Positions 1 to 13,700 of a DNA stretch of 64,000 nt are shown one piece after another; position 1 is the first letter of the stretch; the number at the start of each line of letters is the position of its first letter. The position numbers were made by a program, and so were the translations under genes. The stretch covers positions 27,086,201-27,150,200 of the forward strand of contig OX392527.1 of assembly GCA_947623455.1 (NCBI GenBank), given 5' to 3'. The notes beneath the pieces were generated by a model that searched no databases, had not been told where the DNA came from, and saw only the letters and a program-made list of their open reading frames with translations. The DNA is from Mimachlamys varia. Taxonomy: Eukaryota > Mollusca > Bivalvia > Pectinida > Pectinidae.

Positions 1-157
1 TTACTATTCTACAGAGACAAGACAACTTGTACCAGGACAGCCATTTATGGATGGTCTCCCCTTATTATAAATATTCTGAGCATAAATCTATGACATACCT
101 GTTAATTGACCCGCATAGTATGCTGTTAATAAGACATTCAGGTGCACTTTGATAATT

Positions 158-815
158 GTACTGACAGTCTGTTTGTCAACCTGTCCGTTTCTGTACTGTC
201 CACTTGTCTGTTTCTGTACTGACAGTCTGTCTGATCAACTGTCTGTCCACCTGTCCTTTTCTGTACTGACAGTCTGTCTGTCCATCTATCCGTTGCTGTA
301 CTGACAGTCTGTCTGTCCATCTGTCCATTTCTGTACTGTCCACTTGTCTGTTTCTGTACTGACAGTCTGTCTGACTAACTGTCTGTCCACCTGTCCTTTT
401 CTGTACTGACAGCCTGTCTGTCCACCTGTCCGTTTCTGTACTGTCCACTTGTCTGTTTCTGTACTGACACTCTGTCCGTTACTGTACTCTCCACCTGTCT
501 GTTTCTGTACTGACAGTCTGTCTGTCCATCTGTCCGTTTCTGTACTGACATTGTGTCTGTCCATTTCTGTACTGTCCACTTGTCTGTTTCTGTACTGACA
601 GTCTGTCTGACTAACTGTCTGTCCACCTTTCCTTTTCTGTACTGACAGTCTGTCTGTCCACCTGTCTGTTTCTGTACTGACAGTCTGTCTGTTCACCTGT
701 CTGTTTCTGTACTGTCCACCTGTCTGTTTCTGTACTGACAGTCTGTCTGTCTGTCCACCTGTCTGTTTCTGTACTGACAGTCTGTCTGTCCACCTGTCCG
801 TTTCTGTACTATCCA
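158..815. repeat. Minisatellite of CTGT-rich 30-40 bp units
   Basis: Irregular tandem units built from GTCTGTCTGTCCACCTGTC and TTTCTGTACTGACA fill the region. It reads open on the minus strand in several frames, which is a composition effect (no TAA, TAG or TGA in the unit), not evidence of a gene. It presumably lies in a BAIAP2-like intron. Confidence 0.9.
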
Positions 816-1348
816 TGCATGTCTGTATCTCTGTTTATTCACGCCTTTAATTTCTGAAATATCTCAGAATCCAAAAGGCTGTAATCTGTCTGAAATTCGA
901 CATGTTGAAGCGCTGAGATACAAAGATGTACAAAAGGGGTTTCAAAGTTTTATGGACAATGTCACTGTTACCATGAGGACTTATCTCAGAATCTAGAAAA
1001 CTGTAAACTTTTTTTTGAAATTTTACATGGTATTACACTGTGATTAATGTAAATATGAATTTAAAAACTCTCAAAAGTCTAGGCCAAGGTCACCATTACC
1101 AAAAACAGAGCATTTCTGATACGCTCCTTTTCTTAGAATCTAAATGACAAATCTCTTATATGTGCAATACATAGGAGTTTAAAAAGTTTCAAAGCTCAAG
1201 GTCACATTTGCTAAAATTAATCCATTATAGGGTAAGGTATTCATCACATATTTATTGCAGAGGGGTCCTTGCTGAATGTCAGTTTTCTAGTTCAACCCAG
1301 TTTCAGATTATGTTACCAAAATAAAACCCAGGATATTTCCCTTATTAG
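816..1348. other. BAIAP2-like intron, no recognised feature
   Basis: AT-rich sequence with stop codons in all frames and phrases such as aaggtcaccattacc that resemble decayed bivalve interspersed repeats. I see no gene. Confidence 0.5.
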
Positions 1349-1640
1349 GAACTACTTACCTGGTAAATACAACCAATTAACCTGTTAAATGATACTTACC
1401 TGGTAAATACAACCAATTAACCTGTTAAATGATACTTACCTGGTAAATACAACCAATTAACCTGTTAAATGATACTTACCTGGTAAATACAACCAATTAA
1501 CCTGTTAAATGATACTTACCTGGTAAATACAACCAATTAACCTGTTAAATGATACTTACCTGGTAAATATAACTAATTGACCTGTTAAATGATACTTACC
1601 TGGTAAATACAACCAATTAAGCTGTTAAATGATTCTTACC
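1349..1640. repeat. 40-bp tandem array before I-BAR exon
   Basis: About seven copies of a 40-bp unit, most of them identical, with a palindromic TTACCTGGTAA in each. A decayed copy (gattcttacctgtatatg) runs up to the polypyrimidine tract of the exon at 1687, so the array abuts that 3' splice site. Confidence 0.92.
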
Positions 1641-1686
1641 TGTATATGATTTTTATCTGTTAAAAGTAATGTTTTTATACCCACAG

Positions 1687-1773
1687 GCTTTACTGGAGGA
1701 AAGAAAATGTCACTGTTTCTTGTTAGACAGACTGTCCACCATCGCAAGTATGAATACAGTGCATCACAGACAA
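1687..1773 (+). CDS. BAIAP2: BAIAP2-like exon a (I-BAR domain)
   Basis: The acceptor is tttatacccacag and the donor is CAA|gtaggt. The 87 bp are 29 codons, phase 0 at both ends, starting ALLEERKCHCFLLDRLSTIA. This matches the I-BAR helix that begins with ALxEERxxFCFLVxK in vertebrate family members. The preceding exon must also end in phase 0 and lies outside the window. Confidence 0.85.
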
Positions 1774-4700
1774 GTAGGTCAAAGGTCATGTTATTATAGT
1801 TGACCTCAGATCAAGTGTAAAGATTTATGTGGCCTTATCAAGCAATGTATTGCAGCTAACCTGTGCGAGAGTATTAGGATGCATTATAATTATGTCTTGG
1901 AAATGTAGGTTTGAGTCTATCGTGAACGGTATCTAAATCCAGTCACAGCTAGTGTTACAAACCAATCACATTTGACTGACTGGTTTAACCTTTAAGGCTT
2001 CATTGAGTCTGACCTGTAGCATTTTTTGGATTTAATGGATTTTTTCCACTTAAGTTACAAATCAGTTAGGCAAATCAATTATTTTCCTTAGACTTAGTAC
2101 AGTTTTAAACGAAGATAGCTGTAGACAAAAAATGTAGCTCAGTCCTATAATTTTGGAACGTAATTGAGACATATAGATCATGTACTTAAGGTAATGCTGA
2201 TGTGTTGTAGGCAGCAGAGATGTTGACAATGGGTTTACCAAGCTGGCGACATCTGTCAGCTAAGCCCCACATCTTACCCCCAGAGGCTGACAGGTTACTG
2301 ATGATACAGAAGGTAAGTAATTATAAGTAACCTCTCTGTCTTTACCCAGCCTCAGGTTACTGATAATACAGAAGGTAAGCAATTATAAGTAACCTCTCTG
2401 TCTTTACCCAGCCTCAGGTAACCTGTAACACTAGAAGATAAATGCACAGCAAGATTTGAACCCAAAACTCTCTGAGCTCGAGAGAAATGCTGTATCAGTT
2501 GAAGTTTCGGATCAATATATTGACAATTAACCCCATTTTGGTTCTGCTATGTTCCTCTTTTTGTGTTCTAAGTTTTTTTGTGCCAAAAAACAACACCATT
2601 TAAAACTAAAAGTATTCCCTGGCTTCATGCACTACACTAGAATTTACGACAAGGATTGGTGATGGCTCCAGTCACAAGTATAACAGGAGAAATACACTGA
2701 GTCAGAGTGGGATTCAAACCTGGGGCCCTCACAACTCTTACGTAATAGGATGAGGAAAGGGATGAAGATGGTGCCGTCGCTGGGGCTCGAACCCACGACC
2801 CTTGGCTCTCCAGCCTGATGCTCCACTGCTGACTTAAAGGGAAATTCCCGTCAGCTCACACTTGTAAGGCAACGTAATCAATGCATATCTTTTACACTAT
2901 TTCCCCTTTAAATCTCAAACCCAGGTTTTTTAACAAGGATTCTCCTACCTAGTGCCGTCATTGGGACTCGAACTCACGACCCTTTGATCTCCAGCCTGAT
3001 GCTCCATCACTGAGCTTAAGGGAAATTCCATTCAGCTCACGCTTGTAAAGCAATCTAATCAGTGCACATCCGTTACATTTATATAGAGTAGGTCTACCAA
3101 CTGAACTATCGGGGTCACCAATGAATGACAAAGACCTGTTCTACTACATGTGTTTTACCAGCTTATGTTATTACACATGGTATTTGTCTTAGTCAGTCTT
3201 CACCCTGGGGACAACCTTACTTGTGATACAGCAGGTGCATATATGTCAACAATGCGACCTTATACCCTAGGGCCACTCACCAAGGTTAGTAGATATATCA
3301 GGCTCTGTATACCTCTGGGAAAAACTACCTGTGTTGATGGCAAACAAACGGGAGGAAGGTTTAAAGTATTGCTTTTAGTAAAATTTGCTTTCATAAATAA
3401 TAGTTACCTCTTAAGTATATTACTGAGTGATTTATTAGGTGTTTCACATCCAGACATAATGTTTATAACCATGACCATCGTCATTTCAGATAAATAAATG
3501 CAGGTATTTTAAATTCAACATACACTGTATTATTTTTTTTTTTTTTTTGCAGGACGAAGATTTTGAACATGCCAATGGTTCTATATACCGTGTCAGTAAT
3601 GGGTATATGCCTGATGAGACTCGGTCTGTAGGTACACCATACAGAAGATCCAGGAGCTACCATGATGGGCCTCGTATCCCAATGGACTACAATGGAGATT
3701 TTGCATATGGTAGGCATGAATCTTAATACAAGTACTTAAAGTTTGTGAGCCCAGTTTCTCTGAGCTCTTCAATTGTAAGCAGATAGGACATTCGGTTTAG
3801 GAGAAAGATACTAAATGGAGATTACAAATGAATATGTTATGAGACAGGAGATAATCTAATCAATGTGAAGTTTATATCTTGAAATAAGGAATTGTCGTAA
3901 TCACAAAATGAATTCACCTCACAGCAACAAGAACGATGCCACCATCACGTGGGATCAGTGTACCTCCTCCCCCTCCCCCGGGGGTGTCCCAGGTGAGGGC
4001 CATCTACACACACGCTGCCGAGGGTGACAGTAAACTCAGTTTCACAGAAGGTGATGTCATCAACCTTATAGGAGAGCCCGCTGACGGCTGGCATTATGGT
4101 CTAAATAACCGCAGTGGCAGGTTAGTCGGCAAATTTCTCGCAAAATATTTCATGAAAAAGGAATTTGGTTCATATTTTATTTGGAAGTGTAGCAAAATAA
4201 ATTATTCTGTACTTATCCAACTATCAATTGATCGGGACATATTTTATTCAAACATTAAGTTTTGAGGTGATTTTTAGGGTGTGTAGAATACACAAGTTTT
4301 TATGGTATCTCGAGGGCTTTCATTTTCAGATCCAGGATATTCAGGGATTTAGAATGTCACTTAGAGCTGGTCTGATATTACAGGTATGGCTGGTTTTCAC
4401 CATCCTTTGTAAGATGGTCTATACTTGTCACTCAGAGCTGGTCTGATATTACAGGTATGGCTGGTTTCCACTGTCCTTTGTAAGATGGTCTATACTTGTC
4501 ACTCAGAGCTGGTCTGATATATTACAGGTATGGCTGGTTTCCACTGTCCTTTGTAAGATGGTCTTTACTTGTCACTCAGAGCTGGTCTGATATTACAGGT
4601 ATGGCTGGTTTCCACTGTCCTTTGTAATATATCTATTCTTGTCACTCAGAGCTGGTCTGATATTACAGGTTTGGCTGGTTTCCACTGTCCTTTGTAAGAT

Positions 4701-7700
4701 GATCTATACTTGTCACTCAGAGCTGGTCTGATATTACAGGTATGGCTGGTTTCCACTGTCCTTTGTAAGATGGTCTTTACTTGTCACTCAGAGCTGGTCT
4801 GATATTACAGGTATGGCTGGTTTCCACTGTCCTTTGTAAGATGATCTATACTTGTCACTCAGAGCTGGTCTGATATTACAGGTATGGCTGGTTTCCACTG
4901 TCCTTTGTAAGATATCTATTCTTGTCACTCAGAGCTGGTCTGATATTACAGGTACAAGTGTATGGCTGGTTTCCACTGTCCTTTGTAAGATATCTATTCT
5001 TGTCACTCAGAGCTGGTCTGATATTACAGGTATGGCTGGTTTCCACTGTCCTTCACAGAACCAATGACGGACATGCAAGGGAGAGAACCACAGCCGTATG
5101 TATATATATTTATACCTACTTTTGTTTGCTGGCATTTATACCTATAATTATCTACAAGTACATGTAACACTGTGAAACATATTAAAATTTCTTACACAAA
5201 GAAAATGTAATCTAGCTGCTAACACCAGTTAACGTACATAGCATAATTATCTAGCAGTTAATTTTAATAGTATATTTTACTGATTTTCATGCTGAAGGCA
5301 TTCCCCTGATTTATTATTGTACTAGTTACTGTTCCTGTATATTGCTTTCCACAGCAAGTTTTATGAGTGCGCCAATTCATCATAATGCTTTTAACTGTTC
5401 ATTTATGAGCAAAATCTGAATGCATCAGAATAAGTATATAAACAGTATGTACATATATGGTCATGTAGAATTGGGGTAATAGATTGTGGTAATCATGTGA
5501 AAGTCTGAAAATAAAACATTTAGTGATAATTCTGGAAAAGATTAGCTGAAATCATCCATATACATTCAGTGGAGTATGCTGACATAAAATTTATATTTTC
5601 TTGTTTAGTGTTTTGCCATTCTATTTGTCTTTTATAGGATGGGTCATCGTGTAAAGAGTATGGGTGATCTAGACACGAGGTCACTTTCAGACGGTGGCAG
5701 TTTTCTAGTTGATGGGGATGTGCCAGGGGCCACAAGACGTCCAAAGTCTGTGTACGAGACCTCGGGAATGAGGCTTGTCAACAATCCTACACAGGTAATA
5801 CTACTTTATAAGTTCAGTGCTTTAATTCCTTGTTTTTGGTGTTTTATCTATCAGTTCATGGTATGGTTGTCCGACCCTCCTGGTAACTTTGGATTGGGAG
5901 TGTGCCTAATTATATCATCAGCTTTTTGTCATTTAACACTGCCAGAAACCACTGTTTCTTGTCTTCCAGTAGAGTTTGCCATTTAATTTTATCATAGACT
6001 TGCTATATTTCATCAGATTTTATTTTAAAATAAAAATATTTCTTGGAAGAAATATGTACTGTCATAAAACCAATTAACTTTATCAGCTTTGAGCTTTAAA
6101 CTTAACTTTTCTAGATTTTGAAATGTCAAGATGTTTTTTTATTAAATCGGGGGATTTCTCCGGAGTAATTTTAGAGGGCTCTATAAAGCCAGAATATTTA
6201 TTACTGACTGACAGTAACAGGTTTTCTGGGTGATCATTCACGTATAATGTATGATGCTTAATTATTGACTTTATTAACAAATACAGTTGAATTTAAATTT
6301 TGTTCAGTAAAGTATTGTTTGCTACATGTATTTTACATCATTATTTAAACTCATTTTCCACTACAATTTGATTCTGAAATAAACACATTTAATAACGGTT
6401 TAACACTGATTTAAGCATGATCACTCTATATCATGTGTTTTGTTATAAGAATGTAACTTGTTATTATGTTTATATTCACATTGATTTCAGTATATTGTAG
6501 AAGAGCTATCTCACCATTAGTAGAAATGTGTAGAATATGTCCAGTAGGTATACTGAGCTTCACACATCACTTTGTTAGACCTCTCACGTATACTCATTAC
6601 TTAGGTAACAACTGTACTGCTCACTGTCTTATCTGTCTTAGTTCATATACTTTAATCTACTTTAGTTTATTTACCCAAAAATATACCTTAAGAAATATCC
6701 TTAACAGTTTGATTTCATTACCTAGCCTGTTAATGGTTCCTTGGAAAAGCGGAAGATACCCATAAGGAAACAGATCTAGACAAATTAATAATTTCAGAAA
6801 AGTCCTGTTTAGATTGCTTCAATGCCTGACCTTTTGAGAAAAGCTTAAACATTGATATATTATAAAAAAATCTTGATCAGAGGAAAACAGAAAGTTGTCA
6901 CACTCTTTGTGTATTATTATCATACAACAGTAATTTTATAGTTTGTATAATTATTCCTTAATGTTTCAAAATATATGAGGCCTTGGAAATAGTTCTTCTA
7001 CATCAAATTATTCAAGTGTAGACTTTGTCACATATAAACTAGTGAGTAAGCAGTCTTATTTAAAAGTTTTGATTTTTCAGTCCCGTTCGTATGCTTCATA
7101 CGCTGCTGGTGACGGCTTCAGCAGCAATACTGCCAACATGCTAGGGTCCTACTCTCTCCCTCGGCACTCCTCTGCACACGAGCGCAGGTTTTTCCCAGAT
7201 AACGAAAATTCTTATGATTTCATACACCATGATGCACAGGTAGATTATAATTACCTCCCTTTGTGTAGCGCATGTTCACTGTATCCACAGCAACCCAGGA
7301 ATGCTGCATGAGTTTGTTGGTTTAAGTGCCGATTTATTCATCTTACATCGCGTTCAATGTAGAGAAAATAGGATTCATTATTTCTGAACTACAGAATGAA
7401 GTACTAAAACATTTTCCTTCTTGCATGTTTTTAATATTTTCTTTGGTTTATTGATATATTTATCAGTTAATGAATAATTGGATCTCATACCAACTAAACA
7501 TTACAACAATTAGCACTACATTAAGAAAGGTCGTTTTGTTTTACTGCAAAATATATTGTATTCTGGTGTGTCTGCTGTCGGCAATAGTGTTGTTATATTA
7601 GTACTGTCAAATGAGTGGACCCTCTATGTGCAATGTTCCGTACATGTACCCCACCTGGCCCCGGTTTCATCAACATTCCTTAACTTAAGGAAACTCCTTA

Positions 7701-10700
7701 ACTTAAAATTCTCCCTAGGAAAGCATTACAGAATTTAAGGAAAGTTCCTTAACTAAGGATTTTCTCCTTAACCTCTGTAATGCTTTCCTATGGAGATTTT
7801 TAAGTTAAGGAGTTTCCTTAAGTTAAGGAATGTTGATGAAACAAGGGCCTGGAGTTAAAACTACCTCATATGAAGTGTGCTTTGAGATTTTTTGGTGTGG
7901 TCAAGAAATTCATCCTCCAAGATATATATATATTAATCTGAAAGTGTACCATTCCAAAACTTGAATACCAATTTATCTAAATCAGTTGTTTACATTGACA
8001 TGTTTTTGTTGTGATGAGAACAACTTCACCTGAGTGGGATAATTGTGTTGTATATGTACCGTACCTTGATGTGGTCATGTTCAGGTCAAATTTGCATTTG
8101 TTGTCATCTATGGTAATTATAGAGTTGTTGAAAAATGTGACTTAATATATTATTTCAGTTTATATACATACAATACTATGCTCAAATGGAGTTTATTTTC
8201 TATGAAACTAAAGGAAATAACCAATTATTTTTAAATAGAATATTTAATATAAACTTGATCTTAAATTGTTACTTAAATCTTCAAATAATGGACAAGTGTT
8301 AAGGGTTATGTGACCTTTATATACGTATATACTTGAATGAAAACATTGAATCTCTCAATTAAGTCTGATCATTAATTAATACACATGTTTAAAACTAATT
8401 TGGATGGAGTCAAGAAACAAGCAAACACATTCAGTAACTGCAAGAATTCCGAAGTGTTTCCAGACAGATGTATTTTCTGTTTATAGCTGCGGCCCACAGT
8501 TCCTGTAGTGAATGCCAGTGCCTATCATAGTCCAGGACAAGCGCCCTACTCCTCCCTTCCCTCTCCCCCTCTCCCCCCTCCTCCGCCCCCTATAGCAATG
8601 CCTACAAGTACCTCCGTATCCTCACACTCACCTGCACCCACACCATCAACTGCCTCACTTGACCCTTTTGTTTTAGCCGGTAGTGGTACCCTGTCACCTC
8701 CTGCTTTGAGCCGTGCTGCCAGCCTCCGTCGCCTTAACAACAAGGCCGATGTCAATCCTCCTCCTGCTCCACCCCCTCCCCCCATTCTTCCTCTTTCATC
8801 CTCAAATTCGTCTGTTCTCTCTCAGAATGAGGTGACCACTTCTGGTTATGGAAATCGTCAATCATCGAGTAACCCTCCTCCCCCTCCACCACCCGTGTCA
8901 TCAATCCATGGCGACAGCCGGCCGGGACCACCTACGTCCATGCCCCCTGTGCCCCCAAGGATGTCAAATGGACAGGGGGGCTCACATCCAGCAGAGGACT
9001 ACGAAACAGACGAGGAGGATACAAAGTAAACACATTTATTTGTTGCGGCTTCCTAGATGTGTTTAGCTGATCCCCATTTTCATGTTCCAGGCCTCTGCTT
9101 TTTGTTTTTCTTTGTTCTATCACTCCCTCAAGCTGTCACAGTCATTTCAATATTTTCACTTGCTTTTAAAGACACACAAAGCAAAATCACCTAACAATTT
9201 CATCACATGACATCAGAACATATGAAAAGAACAGGTAAGAATTGGCATAACTGTGGTGCTTCCATACTCTCCTGCTGTTACCTGTGATATTTTTTCTATC
9301 CCTCAAATTTCGGTTGCCTCCAGTCCTCCATCCTTTCATCTTTTTCTTGTTTTTTGTCTTTGTTTCTGGTTTCTTGTGGTGTGTATAGCAATGTTACATA
9401 ATTATGACCTAGTAGCTGTGCTGTGTGCACTGGTATATATTTGTACTGCTGCCAGTGAATTTCTTGAATATATGTTGTGTAGGAGGATATTTGTCAACAA
9501 ACAAGGTCGTAGATGAAAACAATTACCATGTAAATCAGAGCTGTTGATACAGAAAAACCTTGATAACGCCTGTATAAAACCTTGATATAATATCTCTATA
9601 AAACTTGATATAATACCTGTATAAAACCTTGATATAATGCCTGTATAAAAACTTGATATAATACCTGTATAAAACCTTGATATAATACCTGTATAAAACC
9701 TTGATATAATATCTCTTCAAACCTTGATATAATACCTCTATAAAAACTTGATATAATACCTGTATAAAACCTTGATATAATGCCTGTATAAAACCTTAAT
9801 ATAATGCCTGTATAAAACCTTGATATAATGCCTCAATAAAACCTTCATGTAATGCCTCTATAAAACCTTGATATAATGCCTCTGTAAAACCTTGATATTT
9901 AATGGCTCTATAAAACCTTGATAGAATGTGTCTATAAAACCTTGATATAATGCCTCTATAAAACCTTGATATAATGCCTCTTCAAACCTTGATATTTAAT
10001 GCCTCTGATCAACCTTGATATTTAATGCCTCTGATCAACCTTGATATAATGCCTCTATAAAACCTTGATATAATGCCTCTTCAAACCTTGATATAATGCC
10101 TCTGTAAAACCTTGATATTTAATGGCTCTATAAAACCTTGATATAATGCCTCTTTTAAACCTTGATATAATACCTGTATAAAACCTTGATATAATGCCTG
10201 TATAAAACCTTGATATAATGCATCTATAAAAACTTGATATAATGCCTCTATAAAACCTTGATATAATACCTGTATAAAACCTTGATATAATGCCTGTATA
10301 AAACCTTGATATAATGCATCTATAAAAACTTGATATAATGCCTCTATAAAACCTTGATATAATGCCTCTTTTAAACCTTGATATAATGCCTCTGATCAAC
10401 CTTGATATTTAATGCCTCTGATCAACCTTGATATAATGCCTCTATAAAACCTTGATATAATGCCTCTATAAAACCTTGATATAATGCCTCTATAAAACCT
10501 TATATGCCTCTGATAAACCTTGATAAGCCTCTTTATATTACAGTTATCTCCCTTTGTTTCACTGCTTTTCAAGACCCAAGTTTAATAAAAATGAAAAAGA
10601 TCTTTTCATTATATTCAAGTTAAAAGCTGAAACAACATAGAAGTTCTGATTGTAATAGTAATCGGCATCAGCTGCAATTCATTATAAATTTTGCTTTTTT

Positions 10701-13700
10701 TAATCTTTTTAATTTGAATCTAGTGTAAAACAACATTCTTTGCAATATTTGAAAACACAATCTAGTTATATTTCTCACTGAAAGATATATGAATCACTGC
10801 TCGTGTACTTTCTTATTTACAAAACATTCAGATATTCAGAATTTAGATTAATTTTTAAATTATTGACCCCACACGTGAAATATCATTGGTATTACTAAGT
10901 ATTAGTTTTTAACCCCACACATGAAATATGTTTGGTATTACTGAAGACACTACCAAAAGTTTGCAGTTTGGAAGGTCTTTAAAAAATGTAATTCTTACAT
11001 CTACCATATATCCAATAGGGGTAAGCCTGCATTTACCCGGTACAAAGAAGGTTATGAGCCCTGATACAGTTGCCGATATTCATTTGTGAATACCAAAATT
11101 CTGCTTGATAGATAGGGGCAGTATAAAGAGGTTTTACTGTTCTCACCTTGGACTTATTGAAAATATGTACACGTGTCATCATAAAAATAATGTTTATGTT
11201 ACTGAATGCAAAGACAAATTTGTTTGTACATTGCATATTTTAGTCGAAGGATTCTAATGATATGTACTGAACACTGGGCTAGCTACCATTTTATGGATCT
11301 GGAAACATACTCCATGAGCATTGAAGAAGAATTCTGTATATGTTGTGTAGTCACATCATTTGAATTTACTAATTGTCAAACTTTGAATTTCTCAAGTAAG
11401 ATTGTTGTAGCAGCTTTTTTGTAGGATGTTACTGATATAATTTAGATAATTAATGGGATTTACTTGATATTAAAAGTTGTCAGTCTTTAACTTATACTGT
11501 CTCAAGTTCGTCTGGATTGTTATAACTCGTGGAGAATCTGTGGTTAAAGCAGATCAGAATTTCAGTCCCTTAATATGTTACAGGCTGTAACTGGGAGAAG
11601 CTTCACCACTGTAATCAAAGATATAATCAGATTTTTATAATAATAATAAATAATAATACTGCATGCAAAAAATTAATGACATATACGTGCAACTTTTAGA
11701 AATGTGTTAGTTCGGATATATTGACAATGTATAATCCCCTATACAGTGTATTACATAATATTATTCTCTAAGTAACTCAGGACCAGCTTTTAGTCCTTAT
11801 ATTCTACATTTATATGTAGAACGCGATAACATAGGTACCTCACCTGCATCTATATATATTAGATAGTAATCTACTTCTGCATGCTGCATCCAATTTCCTA
11901 GGTAATTGTAACGGTACTGGCTTTATATGAAGAATAATGAATGAATGTCATCAATCATATCTTTGACTTTTTCTTTATTAACATGTAATTCTACAAAGTA
12001 ACTACTTGCAAATTGATATAAAAGATACCAATGGTCTGAAACCTGTCTAATATCTACTTGGACCAGTTTTTCTGTTATGAACATCTGAGATTGGATAAAT
12101 GATCTGTTTTATATAAATATTCCCAAATTATACAGCATCAGATATATCTAGACAGTTTATTTGAATGAAAATTATCATGTTATTTGTCTTTAATGTTAAT
12201 TGCATTTGATGTTTTTAACTAAACATGTTTTTAACTTTTAATTAATGCATTGTTTAACGAGAAATGTTTTGCTGCTTTCCCTAATTGATCACATTTGGCT
12301 GGGTAATCCTGCACTGATGCGAGTTGTGATTTGAGTGTATGATTGTGTTAATGACTGTTTGTTTGTGACAATCATAGGTCTAGTTCAGTCAGTGTCACTC
12401 GGATGGTACAAAGGGTGAGTCAGCTCAAGGTCACCACACTGCATGTACTAAAGTTATCTCCCCTTTACTGTAAAGCCCACCCACTTAAATATATTGTTTG
12501 GGATATGATTTGAGTATTATAACTTCACCATGGGATACATGAGCTGTGAGCCTTGGATGTCTATATAACTGAGGACGCAATGTTTGATCAGGAATTCCAT
12601 TGTTTTGCAGAAGACACCATTAATTAAAGGGAGATAACTTGACAGGAATATATATTCAGTGACCAATTACCAACATACACTGTTTGATATGTAAATTAGT
12701 TTTAATATACATAAATGTAGAAATATATACTCACTTTTACTTGACTGCATGATATCAGTTTCTGTTATCTGTGTCACTATAATGCCTAGGGACTTTCTCA
12801 TTAATATATAACAATGGATCTGGTTCTGATGTAAACTGGCTAGGTCAACAAACTCTGAACTTTGACCCTGTGTATTTCAGAATGAGTGTTTCCTGCCTAG
12901 GGTTTTGGTACTTTGTGTTTCAGAATGAATGTTTCCTGTCATGGTTTTGGTACTGTGTGTTTAATTAAGGGAGAAAGTTTCTTGTCTAGGGTTTTGGTAC
13001 TGTATGTTTTCTCTTTTCAAAAGAAAATGTAAAAGCCTTAATAGATGAAAAAACACTTTTTTTACACGAAATGCAGGAGCAATATAGGCCTTGTTGTGTT
13101 GTTGTATTGTTGATGATTTTAATTTTGCAGACATTTGAAAATGGAAAGAACTATAAATAGATTATGAATAATGTGATAGCTGAATTTTTATGAATTTTAA
13201 CCTTCATCAATCACCGAATCTTTGTGTACCTTACAAGACAGGCCGATGTATTGTATTACACTAGATGTTATTGTCCTTTTTCACTGTTCATCTTTAGTAA
13301 GATGTGTTGATAATTGCTATCAATTAGTGCATGTTGTTATGAAATAACATATTTATGTCCCCCAAACGAAGTGGGGGGACATATTGTTTTTGTTCGGTTT
13401 CTTATTATTATTATTATTCTTGTTTCTTCCACTTTCTTCCGCCGCGGAGGTTTCCGACCGTTTTCTCAAAAACTACTGGACGGATCTTCACGAAACTTCA
13501 CACACATACTCATTAGGGGCGGGGTGTGTGAAAACGGGTTGTTTTTTCGCGACCGGAAGTCCAAGATGGCCGCCAGAGCTAATTTCCGGTTTTCAAAATT
13601 CAGTCTCCGATTTCAGTAAAAATTGGTACATGGGTGTTTTAAGGGATGCTGAATAACATGGTAACATTTTCGTAAAGTTTGGTTGCCACCGAAACGAAAA

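Noticed and set aside
138..816. Minus-strand open frames rich in TDRWTDRLSVQ
   Set aside because: Translation of the CTGT-rich minisatellite; no independent support.
3150..3497. Open frame with a possible exon GTGCATATATG...CACCAAG|gttagt
   Set aside because: The only open phase does not match the preceding BAIAP2-like exon (phase 0), and the reading is not protein-like.
8546..8785. Minus-strand Gly-rich frame
   Set aside because: Complement of the proline-rich BAIAP2-like exon.
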